Positions 10,701 to 22,731 are shown, counted from the stretch's first letter. The stretch: 64,000 nucleotides of DNA from Portulaca oleracea (GCA_029582165.1 CM055891.1:32404832-32468831), one strand, 5' to 3'. The notes: generated by a model not told the origin, from the sequence alone. A program made the numbers and translations.

Positions 10701-12329
10701 AAGGCAGCCACCAAGTTGAACCATAAAAACAACTCTCTTTTGCCCATTCCAAAAGGCACCAGTTTTTCTTAGTTTTTGGCCAACTTTCTTTAATTTGTTG
10801 CTACCCAAACAAATTTTGCCAAACAAGGTACTATCATTTCCCACGTGAATCAATTGTTTTATATCATTCTAATTATCCATCTTATAGACCCTACAATTAA
10901 TCATTGTTATTCTATGAAGCATCCATATAGTATTCTTCCAATTATTAAGTGGTAGATTAATATTACATGATCCTACATCCGTCTCAGAATATTTATCATT
11001 TAATTAAATTCTGAATATTGATTATTCACAAGTTATGTGAAATGATGACTGTTCTCAATTCAACCCAAAAATTACTTTGAAGTTGGCGACCTGCCCATTA
11101 TAAACACCACAATATGGATGTCAGCCGATGTGGACAACTCAACACGCCTCACCACGAGGCGCAGACAACTGCATGGGGCGCAACATCAATGATTTCACTG
11201 ATACTATGTGAAATAATGACTTGGTCTCAATTCAACCTAAAATAGCTTAGGAGGTTGAGCACCTGCCCATTATAAACACCACAATATGGGTGTCAAAGGC
11301 CGATGTGGGACAACTCAACAAGTTACAATGAGTTTCGATATAAAATTACCGTCATTAGAAAAATTCCTCAGTAAAAATTATAATGACGGTAATTTTATAT
11401 TGTAACTCATTGTAATCAACGGTCAAAATCTAGTTTAATGACAAACATTTTGAGAGGGAAGTAGTATTATAATTGTATCATCTTTTAAGAATTTTATCCA
11501 TTTATTTAAAAATTTTATCAATTGTTGAAACTAAGAAAATTAATGTTAAAAAATTAAAAAGAATTTAATCAATTGAATTTAACTACAACGAAATTAAGCA
11601 AATTGATGTTGAAAAATTGAAGAAAATTAACTACCTGGGATGCTTAGTTCCGAGAATTTCTTTTTGCCCATATTTCCTCCAAGTAAATCCATCGTCGGGT
11701 GGCACTTCCAACCCTTTCATTGATTTACCTTCTTTAACAGTAACACTTGTACTCCACGTCGGCATGGTTTTCCTATTCGAAATAAAAAAGAAAAATTATT
11801 ATATAAACAAAATCAATAAATCTGATTCCTCTCCCTTTGTGTTCGTGGGCCTCAGCCCGAATTTTCTTAGGCTGAGGCCCGCCCTAATTAGAAAATAAAA
11901 GGGTAAAAATCAAGTTAATTACCTTTTCTTAGACAAGTGAAGATGGTGATGGGAGTTTTCACTCCCAGGGTTACCAAGATCCAAGGAGTGATCCGAGTGA
12001 GAATTATCCGACGGTTGTTGTTGTTGTTGATGATGATGATCATCGGGTTGCTGATCGAGCTCGAGTTTAATTAGCTTCGCAATGGCGATCGTTTTGTCGA
12101 AAGAGGCCAACATCTTATCCAATAATGAGTGATTAACAGCTTGATCATCCTCCTCTAATGGAGGATTAGTTTCTTGATGATCATGATCATTATGACCTAA
12201 TTCCCTTTTATTAGGGCTAATTAGTATCCTCTTTTGTAGTTGCCTTGCTGCCTCAACCCCTTCAACCAACTCTTTTATCATTAGATCCCTTTGTTGGCTT
12301 GACCCTTTCATAATCATCTTCACCTCCAT
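7762..12329 (-). CDS. Group III WRKY transcription factor, complete, three exons
   Basis: Exons are complement 11923-12329, 11635-11772 and 7762-8344, encoding 375 residues with canonical GT-AG junctions and consistent phases. This nuclear DNA-binding regulator of the WRKY53/41/46/30 type would bind W-box (TTGAC) elements, typically in defence and senescence programmes. Residues 162-175 read [14 protein letters not shown]. The zinc ligands are C187, C195, H219 and C221 in the spacing C-X7-C-X23-H-X-C, which defines group III. The intron interrupting the domain after HP-R is the standard position for the family. The N-terminal exon has the group III helical segments ([15 protein letters not shown] and [13 protein letters not shown]) and a His/Gln-rich tract. 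The C-terminus is acidic and proline-rich. I chose the ATG at 12329; upstream in-frame codons lack ATG. Intron 2 is unusually long (3,290 bp) and filled with transposon remains. Which group III member it is cannot be decided without a phylogeny. Confidence 0.93.
9397..9820. mobile_element. Degenerate Stowaway-like MITE in WRKY intron 2, interrupted by a SINE
   Basis: The left end starts after TA with CTCCTTCTTTCC. The body resembles the elements at 13592-13825 and 14272-14529, sharing the words TTGCAATATTATACTTTTAT and TATGGTTA. The right end is eroded. The retroposon at 9609-9782 sits inside it. Confidence 0.5.
9609..9782 (-). mobile_element. SINE-like retroposon with 12-bp target duplication, inside WRKY intron 2
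   Basis: GATTGTATGTAT occurs exactly at 9597-9608 and 9783-9794. The insert begins on the plus strand with a T-rich run, the poly(A) tail of a minus-strand retroposon, and continues with non-coding sequence of about 150 bp. Clear A and B boxes are not found, so the tRNA origin is uncertain, but tail plus duplication indicate retroposition. Confidence 0.65.
10976..11461. mobile_element. Stowaway-type MITE hosting the TRIM element
   Basis: The left end is CATCCGTCTCAGAATATTTATCA and the right end is the inverted TGACAAACATTTTGAGAGGGAAG. TA flanks are present. An internal inverted repeat around 11325-11410 (ATAAAATTACCGTCATTA and its complement) belongs to the host. Removing 11036-11325 restores a continuous element. 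Confidence 0.6.
11036..11320 (-). mobile_element. Complete TRIM retrotransposon, 285 bp, with two LTRs and AGTTA target duplication
   Basis: Two direct repeats, 11036-11144 (109 bp) and 11207-11320 (114 bp), both start TGTGAAAT and end CAACTCAACA on the plus strand, giving TG...CA termini in either orientation. AGTTA flanks the unit at 11031-11035 and 11321-11325. Read on the minus strand, the 62-bp interior begins directly after the 5' LTR with TAGTATCAGTG, close to the initiator tRNA-Met primer-binding site TGGTATCAGAG. There is no coding capacity, as expected for TRIM elements. A second, eroded copy is at 25941-26130. Confidence 0.85.
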
Positions 12330-12467
12330 TCTCAAATTCTAGAGAGAGAAAGCTAGAGAGAGAAGCAATATTTGACCTCTTTTTCTAGCACTTTTTTTGT
12401 GAAGAATTGAGAGAGACTGAGGGTTAATTTAGGGCATTTTTCATGGGGTAAAACTTGTGTATGTGTG

Positions 12468-12475
12468 TATATATA
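12468..12475 (-). promoter_or_regulatory. Probable TATA box of the WRKY gene
   Basis: TATATATA reads on the minus strand about 140 bp upstream of the start codon, within a pyrimidine-rich leader region typical of plant promoters. A TTGACC W-box core at about 12371-12376 lies between it and the ATG, which would allow autoregulation. Both assignments are inferences. Confidence 0.4.
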
Positions 12476-12853
12476 AGAAAAAAAAGAGAGTGTAGAGGTA
12501 CAATTATTAGTGGGTGTGAATGGATTCAGCCAAATTTTGAAGGGGAAATGTGCAAGAATTTGCACAAGGGTTAGGATTTTGTGGGGTGTTTGAATTTGGA
12601 GAGTGAGTGTGAGAATTGAAGAGAGAAAGTAGAGAGAGAAAGAAAAGAGAGAAGTTTGAGTGGATGTTGGGGTGATGAGGGAGGTGAGAGACGAGGGGAA
12701 GATATAGTGGCAAGAAAAAATTAAGAAGCGAAAGAAAAAAAGGAAAAAGAAAAAGGGTTTTGTACATGTCCACATACACACACATATATATATATATATA
12801 AAAGGGAGATGTTATCTGCAATATTTTCTGAATTTTTTTAGTAGCAATTATTA

Positions 12854-13098
12854 CCTCCGTTCCAAATTGTTTGTCAATTTACCTAACTCTCTTGTCCCAA
12901 AATGTTTGTCCATTTTATCATTTCAATGATTGTAATTCTTATTATATCCCTAATAAATACTCTTTTGTTTCTTTTTTACTTTTCTTCATATGAGAAAAAA
13001 TAAGGGCAATTCTGGTACATTATACATTTTCCACCCCATTTCCCATGACCATTGGACTTTTAAATATAGTTGGATGGACAAACAATATGGGACGGAGG
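12854..13098. mobile_element. Stowaway-type MITE
   Basis: The element starts CCTCCGTTCCAAATTGTTTG and ends with the inverted CAATATGGGACGGAGG. TA flanks it at 12852-12853 and 13099-13100. A 60-codon open frame inside carries no known motif. Confidence 0.8.
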
Positions 13099-13591
13099 TA
13101 GTATGTAATAATTTGACCGAGTCTATCATTCCTTTGGTTATTAAGCTAAACTACAAGATTATTCTAATATAAAAAAAATCTGTGTATTCTAATTTTGACT
13201 TTCACTGTCTCCAATGTTATTCTTTAATTGATAATTTCTTACATAATACGTTATTAACAATTGCAATATTATACTTTTATGATATAGTATTTCTCATTAT
13301 GAATCTAATAGTGTTAATTATCAATATAGCAACTCATTATATATATTGAGAAAATTTATAGTCAAAATTTTTAAAATGTGACTACATAATTTACAAATAT
13401 GACAATTAATATGGACCAGATAGAGTAGTACTTAATTTACTTCAAGCGCAAAATTATTCTTGCCATGCTATTTACAAATATTGGGGCTCACTGATCTCAA
13501 TAACTTGTACTACGAGTATTTTAGAAGTTTGAATTTTTCAAAAGATTGTGAATCGAATAAATTAAAGAGATAAGCTCTATTTTATTAGATA

Positions 13592-13825
13592 CTCCCTCTG
13601 TTTGGTTTTATTAATCGTCCTTGGAAATTGTGCCAAAACTTTAATTGTTAATATTTTAATTTATACAATGATTCATCATACAAAATTGATGTCATTAGAT
13701 TCGTAATAAAAAATACTATTAAAAAGTATAATATTATATTTTTTTGCAAAACATTTATATTAGAAATTAATGATTAAAAATGACACTGAAAACCGTAAAT
13801 GACATATAAAAATGAACGGAGGGAG
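13592..13825. mobile_element. Stowaway-type MITE
   Basis: The ends are CTCCCTCTGTTTGGTTTTAT and the inverted AATGAACGGAGGGAG, flanked by TA on each side. A further degenerate relative lies just upstream at about 13183-13428. Confidence 0.8.
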
Positions 13826-14271
13826 TACTGTTTTAATTTGTTTTGTCTTGCATGCATTAAATCTCCTAATCTGAATTAAACAGATAAACACCGTGTTATT
13901 GGGATGGCTAATAGTGTTTACGTGTCAAAGACTTCAAAGGGATAAAGCATTAAACCTAGCTATTGCCTACTATAGCTAAAAAGTGATAAACCGAGAACAA
14001 AATGAGGGGGAAAAAAACACAAATACCGTAGCCAAAATAATAAAATAAAAGACTAGAACTTTAACTATTATTAGTGAATATGTATTGTCAACTATTATAC
14101 TTTATAAAGTAATACTTTTGAGAATTTTTTAATATATGTGTACACATAGTAAGGTTCCACTTATGAGAAAGGGGTCGGGCGCTCATAAAATTTCGCTAAT
14201 ATCAATTTAGATACAACAGAATTATTTGTGGATAAATGAAGTGAATTACAAATATTGAATAAGATTTTTTA

Positions 14272-14529
14272 CTCCTTTCATTTCCTATTAATTGTCATAA
14301 TTTTGACTTTCTCGGTCTCCAATGTCATTCTTTGATTAATAATTTCTTACATAATATGTTATTAACAATTGCAATATTATACTTTTATGATAGTATTTTT
14401 CGTTACGAATCTAATGGTGGTAATTTTTTTATATCAACTCACTGTATATATTGAGAAATTTATGGTTAAATTTTTTTAAATTTGACTGCACGATTTTCAA
14501 AGACGACAGTTAATATGAAACGGATGGAG
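14272..14529. mobile_element. Stowaway-type MITE
   Basis: The left end is CTCCTTTCATTTCCTATTAA and the right end the inverted TTAATATGAAACGGATGGAG, flanked by TA (14270-14271 and 14530-14531). Confidence 0.75.
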
Positions 14530-14561
14530 TATATATGGAAGATTATTTCAATATGAAAATG

Positions 14562-14775
14562 GGTTGCCCGGGACTCAAACCCGGAGCTAGTCAAATAGAG
14601 TAGATAACTTCCTTGTTAAATTAAAGGAGAAAAATCCCTCCCCAAGTCGTGCTTACATTTTTCATTGTACACGGTTTTCCATATGTATATATCCATAATT
14701 CATTTCCTTTCCTGGAAGAGACTCCTAACAAAGTTGAATACTCAACTGATTCGGCCCTTACTGATATACCTGATA
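14562..14775. pseudogene. Plastid-derived insertion (NUPT): 3' exon of trnK-UUU and adjoining intron
   Basis: On the minus strand the segment holds CCGGGTTTGAGTCCCGGGCA followed by ACCCA, the T-arm and acceptor of plastid tRNA-Lys(UUU). The plus-strand continuation (ACTAGTCAAATAGAGTAGAT, AAATCCCTCCCC, GTGCTTACATTTTTCATTGT, then TCCTGGAAGAGACTC) follows the order of the trnK intron next to matK in land-plant plastomes. Only the 3' tRNA half is present, so it is non-functional. Several differences from the canonical sequence are C-to-T, as expected of methylated nuclear plastid inserts. Confidence 0.85.
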
Positions 14776-14776
14776 T

Positions 14777-15030
14777 TTAAATTCGTTCGATTCGGAAAAA
14801 AAATCTTGATTTTATTTGAATTTGATTTTGACATTAACAAAATATTCGGGCAACTTTTTTCTTTTTTTATTATCCGAACTTGATTATGAACCGAATTTAA
14901 ACTTCATCTGAATTGTTCAATCCGATCCATCCCGAAAATAACTGGATGCAGACATAAATTTCTCGTCCAAATTTTGAAATTAATCCAATGTGACCGACTA
15001 AAATTACCCCGACCCAATTTTCGACAAACA
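14777..15030. mobile_element. Degenerate MITE of the GTCCGAATTGTCCGAC family
   Basis: It shares the family's ordered words (TTCGGAAAAAAAATC, ATTCGGGCAACTTTTTTC, GAATTGTTCAATCCGATCC, ACATAAATTTCTCGTCC) with the better preserved copies at 29677-29952 and 57824-58088. It directly abuts the plastid insertion. Confidence 0.55.
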
Positions 15031-16200
15031 AGGGCAATATACTTGGACACTCGTTTGTATAATTGTATGTCTGGATTTTAAAATTCAGTTTGCATGTATT
15101 TATAGGATGTATGATCATTTATATCTAACCATTGTTACCATCCTTTATTTCAGGCTTTCAGCAGAAAAATATATCAATTGAGAATTTTTGGTAGTATAAT
15201 TATCATATATATATATATATAAATTGAATTTAACTCTTATATGAATAAAAATTTAAAATCCTGATGTCAAACATGACGAGTATCAACTTGGAATCCATTG
15301 AATTTAGATACCATTTGGAGAAATACTCTATGTATAAAGACAAATTTGCATATTCTTATATCTTATGTACAAAGAGTATTATATTTTTATTCCCATGGAG
15401 CTCATAGACTTGATATGGTACAAAACTACAAATAAAAGCAAGGTGATATCAGAATCATGAATATATATGAACATGTTCTTTATTTTTATTTTTATTTTCA
15501 CTGAACTTGAATATAAACCCTTTCAAAGGATTTTAATTACAAAATGTTTTCTGAAACCATTTTTTGTCATAGATTTAGCAGAATCATGCAACTTCTTCAT
15601 GATCAATAATACCTACTTTCAAATTTCCATAAAACTTGAAAAAATGGGATTCATGCCTATAGAAAATGGCTATTATATATTTGAAGTGAACTTAATTTAA
15701 TTTAGCTTTCCAAACTTAGTCCGAATCTATATAAAACTTATGGGAGAGGTTTATACATGAGCATGCATGTTCTCTTCCGCTTAGTTTGACTAGAGGGCAA
15801 AGGGTAGGTACCAAACTATCATGACCAATGACTTGTCAAGTCTACAATTTTATTTTATTTTATTTACTCGTTAGTCAATTTTCTCAAGTTGAGGTACGGT
15901 GTTTCGCTGCACCTAGGAATGAACACTTACTCCCTCCAATTTGATAGGTCGTCACATTTAACTGTACGTCATGTAATAAATGTTATGCGATCTTCAATTT
16001 CCTTCTTTGACTGATAATTTCTAGTGACAAATGTGATGATACATAGTACTTTTGCATGATAGAACATTGTATTTGGTGAAGTTGATTGTCAAACTTTTCA
16101 AAGCTTGATTGAGGCATAGATCAAACTCCATGGGTACAATAGAAAGGAGAAAGTTATCGTCAGCAAAAATTCAGGTCCTAGTAAATTCGTGTACAGTCAA
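15031..16200. other. AT-rich intergenic DNA, no gene recognised
   Basis: An open frame at 15467-15700 (77 codons, plus) is hydrophobic and Phe/Ile-rich, without a motif or promoter context I recognise. Confidence 0.4.
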
Positions 16201-16204
16201 TGTT

Positions 16205-16440
16205 ATAAATCATATGAAATTTGATGTCTGAACCCATTTTTTAGATTAAACCGGATGGAACAATTCGGACAGGGTTAAATCCATATGAAAATCAGGTTCG
16301 GACAATAGAAAAAGAGAAATTTTACGTCTAAATACTTAGTTAATTCGATCAACGTCAAAATCGCTCCTTCAAACAAACTAGGTTTTTCCAAGGTCAAATA
16401 AGTTCAAATACCTGAATCGAACAAAATTTTACGTGCCAGA
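16205..16440. mobile_element. Degenerate MITE of the GTCCGAATTGTCCGAC family
   Basis: Words shared in reverse orientation include GGAACAATTCGGACAGGG, TCAGGTTCGGACAATAGAAA and AGAGAAATTTTACGTC. Both ends are eroded. Confidence 0.45.
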
Positions 16441-16696
16441 GAAAGCATATGACTTCTTATTAATACGAACCAAATCTTTTATTTCAAATTGAACGTACTT
16501 TTTTTAGAAAATAAGATGAACACGTACACTCATGATGTTGGTTGATGATATAGAGTGACCATGCATAGTAGCCTATTAACAAATAATTTAATTTGTCTAC
16601 TAACCAACAAATTAAAGGTAGAAATTGACGATAATGATGAAGAAGTGGTGAGTGAAACAAGAAGAAACAGCGTGGAAAGTCAAGATGAACCAAAGA

Positions 16697-16780
16697 TTAA
16701 AAAAAAAGAAAAAGAGAAAAAGAAAGGGAAAAAAAAAGAAAAAGAAAAAGAAAAAGAAAGAAAGAAAGAAAGAAAGAAGA
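16697..16780. repeat. Purine-rich AAAAG/AAAG microsatellite
   Basis: About 85 bp of almost pure A and G on the plus strand, grading into AAAG repeats. The lysine-rich open frames across it are artefacts of the repeat. Confidence 0.85.
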
Positions 16781-17911
16781 GAGAATCTTCAAACATTTTT
16801 CCGCGTTGTTTCTCTGCCCCGTTGGGGAAGCCAAGAGGAAGGGGGGGCGGAGGATGACGTCAGGGTAACGTGTCACCATATGACCGTATTGCTTGCGTCA
16901 TGGGCCCCACTGTAGTTTGTGGATCCCACTGTCCAAGTGTGACTATCTTTTTGTTCCGTTTTTTCCACAGCACGAGCTTTTCCGTTTCTCTGCCTTACTA
17001 ATTGCAAATTAAATATGCTATGTCTCGTCCTCAAAAAAAAAAAAAAAGATAAAATCAATACTGCTTTTAGCTTTGTCTAGAGTGCTGAAACCGTGTGCTT
17101 GTGCATTACTCGGTCACTTTCCAGTTGACTGTCATCTTAATTTATGTGTCAATCGAAATAGAGACTTAGAGTTATTCATTGATTCGAAACAAAATTGAAT
17201 AAGACCTAAAATTAAAACCGAATAAAATTAGTTGAACTGAACCGAATAAATAGAGTAAGAACCGAATGCTTTTGAATGTCATTCATACTTTCATTACTAT
17301 TGGGCATTGGCTGCTACTATACTAGCTAGCCAACTACTCTCGGTTTTTTTTTGAATAAAGAATCGAATAAGAACTCTATTCGGTTTTGAACCGAATAAAC
17401 CGAAAAGCGAACAAAACCTTGAATCGAAAACCGAATGGACGATCGTTTTTTTAGGTTGCTTTTTCGATTCGAAACCGAATAATGCACAAACCTAAATCAA
17501 ACTTTAAAAATTTTGACCACTAATATATGTCTAAAGTGCTAATACGTCATGTCCTTATGTACAAAGTGGTAATACCCTGTTCTTTTGTGTGGTGGGTTAG
17601 ATGGTAAGTGGGATAGTTTGGGTTATGTTATTAAATTAAATACTCATAAGTGTATAATATTGTAATTGTTTGCTATAATGCTATGAAAAATTCTCAGTAA
17701 AAGAAGGATACTAAATAACATATAATATGTATTAAGTGACAATTAGGCTTTGTTCGACAAGAAAAGTAGATTGAGTTGGCGATATATAACTGTTTGAGTA
17801 GGGGATAGATGTATAGATTCATACATCAAACACAAATGATTAAAGAGGTGTTCAAATGATTCTATTCGTGATTTCTTTTAAAGAGTTGCTCATGATTATC
17901 TGAACAATTAA

Positions 17912-18166
17912 GAGTGCGTTTGTTTAGTTAAAAATCTTGGGAAAATGGTCAATTTTTTCGAACTGACTTATTTTCCCTATATTTGGCTGTACATTGACCT
18001 CGGGAAAGTTTTACAAGGGGCCCCCCATTTACAAGGTTTTCCTAGGGAAAATTTCCCTTAGGGGGGTTAAGGGAATTTTTCCTCGGGGAGATATTTTCAA
18101 TGGAAAATTTTCCAGGGAAATTTTTCCCAGGGAAAAAATTTCTTAAGAATCTTACCAAACGCACCC
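17912..18166. mobile_element. Tourist-like (PIF/Harbinger) MITE with TAA duplication
   Basis: The ends are GAGTGCGTTTGTTTAG and the inverted CTTACCAAACGCACCC. TAA flanks both sides (17909-17911 and 18167-18169). The interior has inverted GGGAAAATTT/AAATTTTCCC tracts. A degraded relative is near 27840-28105. Confidence 0.75.
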
Positions 18167-18169
18167 TAA

Positions 18170-20900
18170 ATAAAATTGAAATATTTTTATTAATTTCTTC
18201 GAAAACTTTATTATCAAAACAATTATGCTAACGCAATGAACTTTCAAAACAGCCAAATCTAAAAGGGGTCGTGCATGCTTATAATTTCTAGATATCCACC
18301 ATGATCACCATCCAATGTTACCCAATTATAGAATTTATATTGAAATACTAAATATATTTAAATAAATTTAATTTATAAAAGTCGTAAGTCAAAATATTCC
18401 TACGTACTACGCTTTTGTTTAAGTATATGAAAGTTTCACCTTAACGTATAACTTTGTGTACTCTAATATAATATGGCAAATTGCAAAATTTTGATATAAT
18501 TAATTTAGTCAAAACTATATATTATAGCTACTTGTTAATAAGTTTCACTAAAGTATAATTTAGGACATGGAGAGTTAAAATTGAGGCATTCAAATAATGG
18601 AATCTTAGTGAAGCATGTGGTCACCTTGCATAGATAGGAGTATAGGACACCCTGGCTTCATTTGCTTGGATTTGCATTGAAGATGGTTGCCTAATTAAGG
18701 TTTTTAAACATGATTAACATTAATTGATACCAACATGTCCTTAAACAATTGTTAATTACATCTTAATCAATTGTCTCTATACCATGCATCTACCATATAT
18801 ATCTTTATCATCACTAAAGTTTGGCACATATTCTAGGAATTAACAATTCTTGGACCAAAATCTGAAACCTAACTGGAACTGTTAATTAATGCGTAAGTTT
18901 CAGAATCCAAACTTATCAAGTTGATAATGATAAAGTTATTGAAATTCAAGAGCATGTTTCAATGATAAGGTTTCCCAAATTACTACCTGAAATAACACTT
19001 ACATCCTTATTTTAATAATATATAAATAAATAAAATCCACCACTCTAACTTGATGTAACCCAAATGTTAGAATAATAATAAATAACTTTTAATGTGATAC
19101 CGCTTTTAAGTGATCTTTGGAGGCAAAATTGCACCTCTATAACCATCATTGTTTGTAGAGAGATTTGCAGGGACCAGTAATTGCTCATACTGACGAGACT
19201 CACAACAAATGTTACAAGTAGGACCAATAATATAGGAGAATTTGCAGGGAGCCCACTCTGGTATGTGACATAAATATTTCAAACTCTCACCTTTCATAAT
19301 TAACAAATACCTATCCTTACCTCTGTAACATACTCTTTTTACCCACTTATGCAGCGTAGGGTAGCTTTACATGGAAAAATTGAAATTTTGATAATGTTGG
19401 TTGACAAATCTACTAATCCTCTTTCTATATAAAGAAATCTTTACAAACTTTTTTCTTTATCTGTCCCTCAAATTAGCAGATCCTCCCCCCCTACCCCCTG
19501 TCATGTTCTTCTTCCTTTCACAAACCTTACGAGAGCCAACCTCTCTTTTATTTCACCATCTTCTTGTTATTCTTTCCACTCGTCCCCATTAAAATTCGTT
19601 GCTAAAGGTTTCTGAAGATGATTTCAGGTTTCGTCAATCTAATATGCAGGATTTCCTCATGCGCTCGTGAACTTCAGCGATTACTTCACTTCCTTGACTA
19701 CCAATCTTCAAATTTTCTTAATCTATTGGTTTTTTTTTTCTAGAAAAGTGAAATATAAATTGAACATGAGATTCTACGGCTTTGATATTCTCCTAGAGTG
19801 AAATTTCCAACAATATATATCTAATTTTTGGCCCATAAGCACACTAAGAGGAGGGAGGAATGTATAATCCTCCCATAGTGAAATGTCATTTTAGTAGAAA
19901 TAGGAGATTTCCAAATGAGTTCGAAAGTAGGAATACTTTCATAGAATTATCACAAAGAAACTTATACACCTTTCCAACAGAGATCTTGCAAGAAGCATTC
20001 ATCTTTCAAATTATCGTGTTCTTAGAGTAGGTAATTCGTGATTTGGTATAAAATATCTTGAGGAATTAAATTTTCAATACAGTTCTAATCCCCAGATCAC
20101 ACTCAAACGTATTTTTTTAAGAATTTGTTGTAATCTCTTTCACATTGGACCATAACCTAATATGCATTTGACATGCCACTTATAACGGTTGATGAAATAG
20201 ATGACAATCTTGTCCTATTTGTTATCTCTTATTTAACCATTAAAATGCAAATTTAGATATTAGTGTAGTACAATATGACCTTTTCAACTATTACAAAAAT
20301 ATGGTTGCAAAATAGAGGATAAGTTTTTAAAATGAAACAAAGTTGTCAGCTAAACTACAATTTTGCCTACATGTACATTGGGTGTATATATACATTAAAG
20401 ATGGAAAGGCTTAAATGATATAAGTATCTTTTTTATGCTTAAAAAAGGACAAAAGAAATTTAAAGAAATCCTTCACTTGAAATTTGTTTTTTATGTGATA
20501 GAAGTTGGCCTCTTATTTTTTTCTTTTTCTTTTTTTTGTTTTTGTTTTTGTTTTGCCCCCTTTCTCAAGTTAATTTAAAATATGCAAATTGGTAAGCAAG
20601 TGGAGTTCTAAACTTATTTCACCATTACAACATGGTGTAGCATTATAGACCTAGCTACTACCTAGCTAGGTATATAATGTTCTATATTTTCAAAATATTA
20701 TTGTTATTATTTTTCCAAATGAGATGTAGATTAGCTCAAGCCATAAAATAAAATGCAATAGTGGAGTTGCTCTAAAAAACTTTTTAAATGTTTATTTATT
20801 TATTTATTTATAAACCTAGAAGATAGTTTAATCATGCAATAGAATAACTTTGAAATGACCAGCAAATAATTTAATTGAGAAAAAAGAATAAAATTTGTAG
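18170..20900. other. Intergenic DNA without an identifiable gene
   Basis: A short open segment at 19106-19306 (minus) has cDNA-like composition, including the words PTCNICCES and GAILPPK, but I recognise no family. A TATA-like box at 19426-19433 with a pyrimidine-rich tract downstream is not followed by a credible reading frame. The remainder is AT-rich. Confidence 0.4.
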
Positions 20901-21099
20901 TAGTAGTAGTAATGATAGTTTTCGATTAAAAAAGGTCATTTACTAAAAAAAAGGCTTATATTTATATGTTTTGCTTTTGATTTGGTTTGGCAATGCTAAT
21001 CCAATTATATGCGATATAACTTTGTCTTTTAAGATTTTCTAGTATTTTAATAACCGATATCTTCATATAAGTTATTAGTTGGGCCTAGCCGTCTAGGGT

Positions 21100-21720
21100 T
21101 GTAATTGAAATGATTCGGTTCGTATTAGACTCAGTTAAAGCTTGGCTTGATTCGAAGGTTTATCGAGCTCATTCTGAGTTTGGGAGACCCAACTCGATTA
21201 TACTTATTTAAATATTTCAGATAGAAAGTTGAATATGTTCCATGGATATATAATTATAGAACTCAAATACACCAATATATCATTTATTTTGATTTGTTAT
21301 ATACTAAAATAGTTACTATTTTGTAAGTTTTCCTCTACAATGAGGGTTGAGTATTGGTCCAGGATTGGATCAGAAGGATCGAGGATTGCACTTAGCAGTT
21401 GAGCTGGACCGAAGACTGGAACGAAAAAATTCGGTCCTAGACTAAACCGACCGAACTTCTTTCGGTTCAATCCAAACTGGACTACGCACAACTATTAAGG
21501 AGAAAGAGTGAAACAAACCTTAGAAATTTAGTAATCAAGTCACTTTTTTTTTGCCCTTTCGTCTAGTCTTTGGTCTTTCAGTCTAACCATGAATTATACC
21601 GAGGACTGAATATCAGAATTTCTTAGACTAAGGACTGGATTGAACTTTCCAGTCCATTCCATTCAGTCTACTCCAATCCATTTTTCGATTTGGGCAAGAC
21701 TATGCACAACCCTAGTCAAA
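21100..21720. repeat. Repeat-rich block with GGTTCAATCC/GGACTRNGCACAAC motifs
   Basis: Two blocks end in GGACTACGCACAAC (about 21479) and GACTATGCACAACCCTAG (about 21698), with interiors rich in GGACC, GATTGGA and CGGTTC words in both orientations. This looks like degenerate MITE sequence. Exact ends are not resolved. Confidence 0.4.
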
Positions 21721-22731
21721 ACTCATCGTTTCTGTGAAGTAATTTTCAGAACTTTACGTTTGCTATTAGGCTATCAGGGTAACAAAATACACAAAGTGAA
21801 GATTATATATATTTGGTGTCAAGAACTTGAGTAATCAACATCATAAACCCCCTCTAGATATGATTTTTCTGGTGAACAATAGTACATTTTCTTCATACTT
21901 TTTGCCCCTCTTTTTTTTTCCAAAATATTAATTGTTAATTAATTGCTAAATTGCTTTTTCAAAAACATAGTGCCTAAAAATTGTAGGGGTCATTTCTTCG
22001 AAAGAAGTTAGGAAGCTATTTTGGCTGCTCCTTCTAGACCTTCTAACTTATCCAATTCATCATGTAAAATGAATTAAAGAAGGTTCCACCTACCCCCCAA
22101 AAAAAATAAAAAAAAATAAATACAAGTGTTATTGCTTATATCCAATAGAATTTTCATCGTACTATTTCAATGCTACTCCATCTATTTCAACTAATTTATA
22201 ACTCTCCCGATGAAAGTATGTTTAACTAAAAATTTAATGGTAAGACTTCCTTATAATATATGTCGATAAATTAATAGTTTAAATTTTCAAACTTCACTGA
22301 TAAAATAGAAAATAACGGATGATTTGTTCTATATTATTATTTATCAACCTTGAAAATTGTACAGTTAAAATTTAAAAATTTTGACCATAAATTTCTCAAT
22401 GTATATAATGATTTATTATATAAAATTACTATCATTATATTCTTAACGAAAAATACTATTCTAAAAAATAATATTGCAACTGTTAATAAAATATTATATA
22501 AAAAATTATCGATCAATAAGTAATGTTGGAGACCGTGACAATTATTTAAATGACAAATAATATGGAACAAAGGGAGCCAATATTATTTTCATATCATAGT
22601 ATTTGTCACCATAATTACTTTTATAAGACCTAGGCAGACTGAAAGTAGAGTGAAAATAGAGTCAAAATACTCCTACAATACTCTTACATAGACCCAAAAA
22701 AAAAAAGAAAAAGAAAATAAAAAATATATTA

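Noticed and set aside
12353..12821. Hydrophobic, Pro/Ser/Phe-rich minus-strand frames upstream of the WRKY start
   Set aside because: They fall in the pyrimidine-rich leader and promoter region of the WRKY gene and carry no motif or codon signature.
14562..14600. A functional nuclear tRNA-Lys gene
   Set aside because: Only the T-arm and acceptor half is present; the anticodon half is missing and the flank is plastid intron sequence.
16555..16915. Lysine-rich plus-strand frames that look like a nuclear protein
   Set aside because: The Lys/Glu run is produced by the AAAG microsatellite, and the flanks show no conserved domain.
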